From Amycolatopsis sp. WAC 01376 (GTDB lineage Bacteria > Actinomycetota > Actinomycetes > Mycobacteriales > Pseudonocardiaceae): 64,000 bases of DNA. Location of the stretch: NCBI RefSeq assembly GCF_003947415.1, contig NZ_QHKL01000006.1, forward strand, positions 682,001 to 746,000. The letters are read 5' to 3'. Shown here piece after piece: positions 62,057 through 64,000 of the stretch (position 1 is its first letter; each line of letters opens with the position of its first letter). A program made the translations under genes and the position numbers. The notes beneath the pieces were generated by a model. It worked only from the letters and a program-made list of their open reading frames with translations, was not told where the DNA came from and searched no databases.

Positions 62057-62605
62057 ATGGCAAGGAAGTTCTTCGTCTCCGCGTCCGTGAGCTTGGCGCT
62101 GCTGGCCGTCCCGGTCACCGCGGGCCAGGCCACGGCGGCGGTCCAGCCTGCTCAGCAGACCGTTGCGGCCACCACGGTCTACTACGACGCTTCGGGGGCG
62201 CCCAGCTTCCGCGCCGCCATCCAGGCGGGCGTGGCGAACTGGAACAACTCGGTGTCCAACGTGAAGCTGCAGGAGAGCTCGTCGGGCGCCACCCTGCGCT
62301 ACACCGAAGGCAACGACCCCTCGGGTTCGTACGCCGAGACCGACGGCCACGGCCGCGGCACCATCTTCATCGACTACACGCAGGCGCGGGAGTACGACCA
62401 GACGCGGATCGCCGCGCACGAGACCGGCCACGCGCTGGGCCTGCCGGACAACTACCAGGGCCCGTGCTCCGAACTGATGTCCGGCGGCGGCCCCGGCCCG
62501 TCCTGCACCAACGCGTCGCCGAACGCCCAGGAGGTCTCGCGGGTGAACTCGCTGTGGGCCAACGGGCTCGTCGCGGCGGGCGCCATGCAGCGCATCTACA
62601 ACTGA
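62057..62605 (+). CDS. Snapalysin, M7 zinc metalloprotease
   Basis: 182 residues with a strong AAGGAG ribosome site. Signal peptide (ARKFFVSASVSLALLAVPVT to ATAA), short propeptide, then a compact protease with HETGHALGLPD (HExxH plus Asp/Gly turn), the snapalysin signature in which Asp replaces the usual third His. Two Cys pairs (GPCSEL, PSCTNA) probably form a disulfide. Snapalysins from Streptomyces digest milk proteins and prefer aromatic P1' residues. The LysR regulator often found beside such genes is absent. Confidence 0.93.
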   Translation: MARKFFVSASVSLALLAVPVTAGQATAAVQPAQQTVAATTVYYDASGAPSFRAAIQAGVANWNNSVSNVKLQESSSGATLRYTEGNDPSGSYAETDGHGRGTIFIDYTQAREYDQTRIAAHETGHALGLPDNYQGPCSELMSGGGPGPSCTNASPNAQEVSRVNSLWANGLVAAGAMQRIYN

Positions 62606-62618
62606 CGCCTCGGGATTC

Positions 62619-62667
62619 CGTGAGGGCCTCCTTCCCTACGCTCAAGGTAGGGAAGGAGGCCCTCACG
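62619..62667. terminator. Terminator palindrome between snapalysin and beta-helix genes
   Basis: Perfect 21-bp arms (62619-62639, 62647-62667), core GTGAGGGCCTCCTTCCCTAC, 7-base loop. It begins 14 bp after the snapalysin stop and ends 6 bp before the stop of the convergent gene, so it can serve both. It has the same sequence class as 30731-30777. Confidence 0.82.
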
Positions 62668-62672
62668 GCGTT

Positions 62673-63926
62673 CTAGCCCTGGAACTCGTAAGCGCCCGCG
62701 TCGACCCGCGCGCCGGCGAAGACCGGGTTGCCGTCGACGTCGCGGTCGTCGTACTTCGTCGTGCCGAGGTCGATCGCCGGGCTTCCCGCCTGAAGGATCA
62801 GGTTCGTGGCCGAGATGAACTTCGGATCCGCGACCTTGTCCGTCGCGCCGGCGGTGAACTGCCGGAGCCCGCCGAAGTACACGTTGTGGTCGGTCGCGGT
62901 GAAGGTCGCGTCCGCGTAGCCGACCTTGTACGCCGCCTGGACGATGTTCTGCGTCATCGTCAGCATCTGGTTCGTGCAGCCGCCGTAGCAGACGAAGCCT
63001 TCCGCCTCGGCGTTCGGGAGCCGGAGCGAGTTGTTGCGGAACACCGTGCCGAGCACCGGCCCGTTGCCGTCCTCGGCGCCGCGCGTGATGATCCCGCCGC
63101 GCGTCTTGGCGCCGAAGACCGCGTTGTACTCGAAGACGTTGCCGGTCGAGACGCCGTCGGGGTCCTTCGCGTCCGTACCGAGTTCGGTGAAGGTCTCGTT
63201 GTCCTCGGAGATGTTGTGGTGGATGACGTTGCGGGAGCCGTAGAAGATCTCGACCGCGGCGCCGTCGAGGCCGCCGAAGTCGTCGGCTTTCGCGATCGAG
63301 CCGCTGATCCGGTTCCAGCCGATGTCGGAGTCGTTGCCCTGGACCAGGACGGCGAACGCGCCGGAGTCGTCGTTGCCGCCAGGGGTCACGACGGTCATGT
63401 GGTTGTTGTCGACCAGGTCGTTCTGCGTGACCTCGGTGCCGTCGGCCGACGGCGCGATGTACACGCCCGCGCCGGCGCCGGTGATCAGGTTCGACAGCAC
63501 CTTGTCGCGGTCGCCGGACACCTTCACCCCGGCCCACGAACAGCGTCCCGCGTCGGCCGCGACGCCGACCTGGAGGTCCTTCACCACGATGTCGTTGCCG
63601 GCGAGGTCGACGCACGCTTCGGTGTTGCCCTTGACGATCGGCCGCGCGCCGGTGCCGTACGCGCCGATCGTGACGCCCGAGCTTTTGACGGTGAGGCCGC
63701 CGGACCAGGCACCGCCGCGACGCAACAGGACGGTGTCGCCCGCGGCGAACGTGGCGGTGGAGACTTTCGCCAGGGACTTCCACGGGGTCTGCTGCGAGGT
63801 GCCGCTCGCGGTGTCGCTGCCGGAGACCTGGTCGACATAGTAGGTCTTCGGGGCGGCTTCGGCCGTCGTGAATCCGGTGCACGCGAGAGCGGCGAGCACG
63901 CTCACGGAAAGCAGTTTCCAGGACAT
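62673..63926 (-). CDS. Secreted right-handed parallel beta-helix protein
   Basis: About 417 residues from MSWKLLSVS; ATG at 63944 is an alternative. Signal peptide ends near AEAAP. The mature part has the repeating coils of pectate-lyase-like folds (TYYVDQVSGSDTASGTSQQT start, DIVVKDLQVGV, NVIHHNISEDNETF, NVFEYNAVFG, NQMLTMTQNIVQ) and the DUF1565-type opening. It probably binds or cleaves an acidic polysaccharide; no catalytic Lys/Arg set could be pinned down. The last bases of the window (63954-64000) show no assigned gene. Confidence 0.85.
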   Translation of the reverse strand: MSWKLLSVSVLAALACTGFTTAEAAPKTYYVDQVSGSDTASGTSQQTPWKSLAKVSTATFAAGDTVLLRRGGAWSGGLTVKSSGVTIGAYGTGARPIVKGNTEACVDLAGNDIVVKDLQVGVAADAGRCSWAGVKVSGDRDKVLSNLITGAGAGVYIAPSADGTEVTQNDLVDNNHMTVVTPGGNDDSGAFAVLVQGNDSDIGWNRISGSIAKADDFGGLDGAAVEIFYGSRNVIHHNISEDNETFTELGTDAKDPDGVSTGNVFEYNAVFGAKTRGGIITRGAEDGNGPVLGTVFRNNSLRLPNAEAEGFVCYGGCTNQMLTMTQNIVQAAYKVGYADATFTATDHNVYFGGLRQFTAGATDKVADPKFISATNLILQAGSPAIDLGTTKYDDRDVDGNPVFAGARVDAGAYEFQG

Positions 63927-64000
63927 GCCGCGGACCGTAACCATCCGCCGCACAAGGCTCGTACAAAGACCGCGGTGGCTTTAGCATGATCCGATGCGTC

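Noticed and set aside
63954..64000. Start of a plus-strand gene at an ATG near 63994
   Set aside because: Only two codons remain before the window ends; a TAGCAT element six bases upstream is suggestive but cannot be judged.

Overview
This 64 kb window is a chromosomal piece of a high-GC actinobacterium, almost certainly an Amycolatopsis of the A. orientalis group. The strongest marker is the gene at 25552-28644. It matches the A. orientalis exo-beta-D-glucosaminidase CsxA so closely that the catalytic Asp469 and Glu541 fall at exactly the published positions. GTG starts, third-position GC bias, SigL-type and MerR-type promoters and many secreted hydrolases fit that placement. No tRNA, rRNA, CRISPR array, integrase or transposase was seen.

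Layout. 1-4502: a truncated GT39-like membrane glycosyltransferase, a DUF402 protein, a cysteine-rich DUF5685 protein and uvrB. 4503-4981: a gene-free block of palindromes and nested repeats. 4982-11840: a secreted PS-10 (S37) aminopeptidase, an enoyl-CoA hydratase, a small orphan and an ABC system whose ATPase is fused to an extracytoplasmic hydrolase. 12018-15127: a Mn2+ (yybP-ykoY) riboswitch ahead of terC, then an S9 peptidase. 15205-16557: a RES/Xre toxin-antitoxin pair. 16891-20602: a LacI regulator divergent from an FGGY sugar kinase, then AraC and Nudix genes. 20769-25473: MmpS, FetB, a histidine phosphatase, a zinc-finger Na+/H+ antiporter, and a VOC/AraC pair. 25552-32094: csxA with a CsnR-like operator, four small genes and a DUF222-HNH protein. 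32221-40478: monooxygenase, DUF1684, a MerR-BtrH operon, a large fucosidase-like enzyme, a HEAT-repeat/HExxH pair and an AMIN-like exported protein.

About 40480-45820 is the least conserved-looking part. It has visibly lower GC, decayed reading frames, an unrecognised 392-residue protein, an 18-residue micropeptide gene with a perfect 9-base Shine-Dalgarno sequence, a Phd/PIN toxin-antitoxin module and a HEPN-like candidate defence gene. The right part of it (43566-45820) is bracketed by the 3' end of the MBL-fold hydrolase gene and a frameshifted copy of that same 3' end. This looks like an old insertion or duplication next to uvrA.

45818-64000: the MBL hydrolase, an acyltransferase, uvrA, an Fn3 lipoprotein, and a SigL-like sigma/anti-sigma operon with a recognisable autoregulated promoter. 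These are followed by an SRPBCC protein, a nitrilase, an MFS exporter with its HxlR regulator, DctA beside a CitA/CitB-type two-component system, MerR-quinone oxidoreductase, snapalysin and a beta-helix protein.

How the parts relate. uvrB and uvrA form the conserved repair backbone; in other actinobacteria they lie only a few kb apart. The roughly 43 kb between them here is therefore probably accumulated accessory content. Much of it is secreted carbohydrate and protein degradation (CsxA, fucosidase-like enzyme, PS-10, snapalysin, beta-helix protein) together with transport and local regulators. A family of near-perfect palindromes punctuates gene ends across the window, and two copies differ by a compensatory base-pair change.
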